This document shows positions 5,996 through 7,385 of a stretch of DNA of 7,385 nucleotides, in pieces. The notes beneath the pieces were generated by a model. That model searched no databases. It saw only the letters and a program-made list of their open reading frames with translations, and was not told where the DNA came from. This DNA is from Flavobacteriales bacterium CG_4_9_14_3_um_filter_32_8 (GTDB taxonomy: Bacteria > Bacteroidota > Bacteroidia > Flavobacteriales_E > Vicingaceae): positions 7,414-14,798 of the forward strand of contig PFUQ01000218.1 of assembly GCA_002790175.1 (NCBI GenBank), read 5' to 3'. A program made the position numbers and the translations under genes. How positions within the stretch are numbered: position 1 is the first letter of the stretch; the number at the start of each line of letters is the position of its first letter.

Positions 5996-6946
5996 ATGAA
6001 AAAGATATTTATAGTTGGTAGTCTATTGCTAATGGGTGTGTCATTAAGTTTTGGACAAGCAAAAAAACCTACATTAATGGTTGTTCCTAGTGATGTGTGG
6101 TGTAATACAAACGGTTACATGATGGAATTTGATGATCAAGGAACAAAAGTTAAAATACCTGATTACAAAAAAGCCATGCAAGAAAATGCAGATATATTGT
6201 TAGTAATCAGCTCTATTAACGAGATGATGGCTGAACGAGGGTTTCCATTAAAAAACTTAGAATCTGCAATGAAATCTTTAGCTTCTAATTCAGCAGAAGA
6301 CAATATGATGGCTTCTAAAGGATCCGGAAGTGGTCTTTCTGAAAGCCCAATTGATGCATTGAAAAAAACGGCAAAAGCAGATATTATTATTCAAATGACA
6401 TGGACGGTTAATACAACTGGACCTAAAAAATCAATCACTTTTATTTTACAAGGATTAGATTCCTACACCGATAAACAAATTGCAGGAGCAAGTGGTACAG
6501 GAGCTCCTTCTTTCTCTGCTGAAACTCCAGTATTATTAAAAGAAGCAGTAACTGCTCACATTGATAATTTTGCAGCAGCTTTACAAACTCATTTTGATGA
6601 TATGTTTGCTAATGGTAGAGAAGTTATTATTAAAATTCAAAAATGGGATGATTTTGATGGAGATTTAGAAACTGAATTTGAAGGAAATGAATTAGGCTCG
6701 ATTATTGAGGAGTGGATGGGAGCTAACACCCAAAGCGGAAGATTTAGCACAACCGACATGACTGAAAATATGGCACTTTTTGAGCAAGTTAGAATTCCGT
6801 TGTACAATGCTGCTGGTAAAGCATCAGATGCAAGAGATTTCGCAAAAGGTTTGAGTAAATTCTTAAAAGAACCACCATACTCAATTCCTAATAAATTGGT
6901 GATGAAAGGTCTTGGTCGTGCTACAATTATACTAGGAGGGAAATAA
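5996..6946 (+). CDS. Exported DUF6175-like protein
   Basis: The 316-residue product has a signal peptide (1-20, S-F-G|Q). It continues K-P-T-L-M-V-V-P-S-D-V-W-C (24-36), a beginning I associate from memory with the Bacteroidota family DUF6175; this should be checked by profile search. A-D-I-L-L-V-I-S (65-72) and A-D-I-I-I-Q-M-T-W (128-136) are buried beta strands. Between them lies a polar, flexible, Ser/Gly-rich loop (about 95-117). Q-G-L-D-S-Y-T-D-K-Q-I-A-G-A-S-G (152-167) resembles the strand-turn-strand region of CsgG/LpoB/TolB-N-like envelope proteins, in which an A-D-x-x-x-x-x strand precedes a D-x-x-T-x-x-x-x-W/A unit. The C-terminal half (about 180-316) is a mixed helical and acidic region. 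Only one Cys (36). The gene follows the lipoprotein by 51 bp of nearly pure A/T and precedes the next by 21 bp, so it is within the same operon. No enzymatic motif is evident. Confidence 0.82.
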   Translation: MKKIFIVGSLLLMGVSLSFGQAKKPTLMVVPSDVWCNTNGYMMEFDDQGTKVKIPDYKKAMQENADILLVISSINEMMAERGFPLKNLESAMKSLASNSAEDNMMASKGSGSGLSESPIDALKKTAKADIIIQMTWTVNTTGPKKSITFILQGLDSYTDKQIAGASGTGAPSFSAETPVLLKEAVTAHIDNFAAALQTHFDDMFANGREVIIKIQKWDDFDGDLETEFEGNELGSIIEEWMGANTQSGRFSTTDMTENMALFEQVRIPLYNAAGKASDARDFAKGLSKFLKEPPYSIPNKLVMKGLGRATIILGGK

Positions 6947-6967
6947 TAATTAAAAAAACTAAAAACA

Positions 6968-7385
6968 ATGAAAAAATTAAATCAATTAGTACTTGCGTCA
7001 TCATTTGTTTTATTAACTTCTTTAAGTTTTGCTCAGGGCGATACAAAAAAGGATGAAAATAGAATAATGCTAACAGCTTGGGTTCCTGAGCAAATTGAAA
7101 GTATGCCAGTAACTGCTAGAAAAAATTTAGAAAATAAGTTAACGCAATTGGTGGTAAAAAATGGGTTAGGAGGAAGTCCTTATAACACTCGATTTATTGT
7201 TTCTGCAAATATTACAGTTGCTACCAAAGATATTTTACCTGGTCCACCACCGATGCATGCTATGAATTTAGATGTAACACTTTATATCGGAGATGGCTTT
7301 GAAGGCACTGTTTTCTCCAGTACGACTATTTCTGTAAAAGGTGTTGGAACTAATGAAACTAAGGCCTATATGGCAGGATTAAAAA
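6968..7385 (+). CDS. Exported protein of unknown function, N-terminal part (3' end outside window)
   Basis: The ATG at 6968 opens a frame that stays open to the right edge, giving 139 codons. Residues 1-22 are a signal peptide (S-F-A|Q). The mature part begins with a short charged spacer and then I-M-L-T-A-W-V-P (33-40), a helix with A-R-K-N-L-E-N-K-L-T-Q (50-60), N-G-L-G-G (65-69), the strand R-F-I-V-S-A-N-I-T-V (75-84), P-G-P-P-P-M-H-A (91-98), L-D-V-T-L-Y-I-G-D-G (101-110), and K-G-V-G-x-x-E-T-K-A-Y (124-134). I recall similar sequences among hypothetical proteins of Bacteroidota but no function. The helix, then beta strands, then a helix with T-K-A-Y-M-A-G-L is again compatible with the LPP20/CsgG-type alpha/beta folds suspected for its neighbours. 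The start is supported by the leader AAACTAAAAACA shared with other genes of the operon and by the 21-bp gap from the preceding stop. Confidence 0.8.
   Translation, partial: MKKLNQLVLASSFVLLTSLSFAQGDTKKDENRIMLTAWVPEQIESMPVTARKNLENKLTQLVVKNGLGGSPYNTRFIVSANITVATKDILPGPPPMHAMNLDVTLYIGDGFEGTVFSSTTISVKGVGTNETKAYMAGLK

Overview
The window looks like chromosomal DNA of a Bacteroidota species, probably of the Flavobacteriia/Cytophagia type. It is very AT-rich. Every complete gene stops with TAA. Start codons follow A-rich leaders without Shine-Dalgarno motifs. Promoter-like TAnnTTTG elements are present. The protein families (Bacteroidota-type S41 processing protease, DUF1573, B12/iron-type substrate-binding protein, DUF6175-like protein) fit the same phylum. 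I see no sign of a mobile element, phage, tRNA, rRNA or CRISPR array.

Left part (1-2650). The 3' end of an ABC-transporter substrate-binding protein gene enters on the + strand. It converges on a two-gene minus-strand unit: a C-terminal processing protease (S41) followed 29 bp later by a membrane-anchored DUF1573 protein. A good Bacteroidota promoter (TTG-N17-TAATTTTG) lies directly upstream of the protease gene. The divergent intergenic region (2600-2856) holds this promoter, a -7 element for the rightward genes, and nested inverted repeats with recurring TTTGTTA words.

Right part (2857-7385). Six consecutive + strand genes all begin with an export signal. In order they are a small KE-rich helical protein, a 471-residue protein with a similar KE-rich tract, two paralogous small proteins (one predicted soluble, the next a lipoprotein), a DUF6175-like protein, and the start of a conserved-looking exported protein that runs off the window. 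A perfect 15-bp terminator hairpin sits directly after the first gene and no promoter is visible after it, so the first product is probably made in excess over the other five.

None of the six has a function I can assign. Size, exclusive export, tandem paralogy and faint resemblance to CsgG/LpoB/LPP20/FlgT-like envelope proteins suggest an uncharacterised periplasmic or outer-membrane assembly. This is the part of the window most likely to be an undescribed system, but the functional link is inference.
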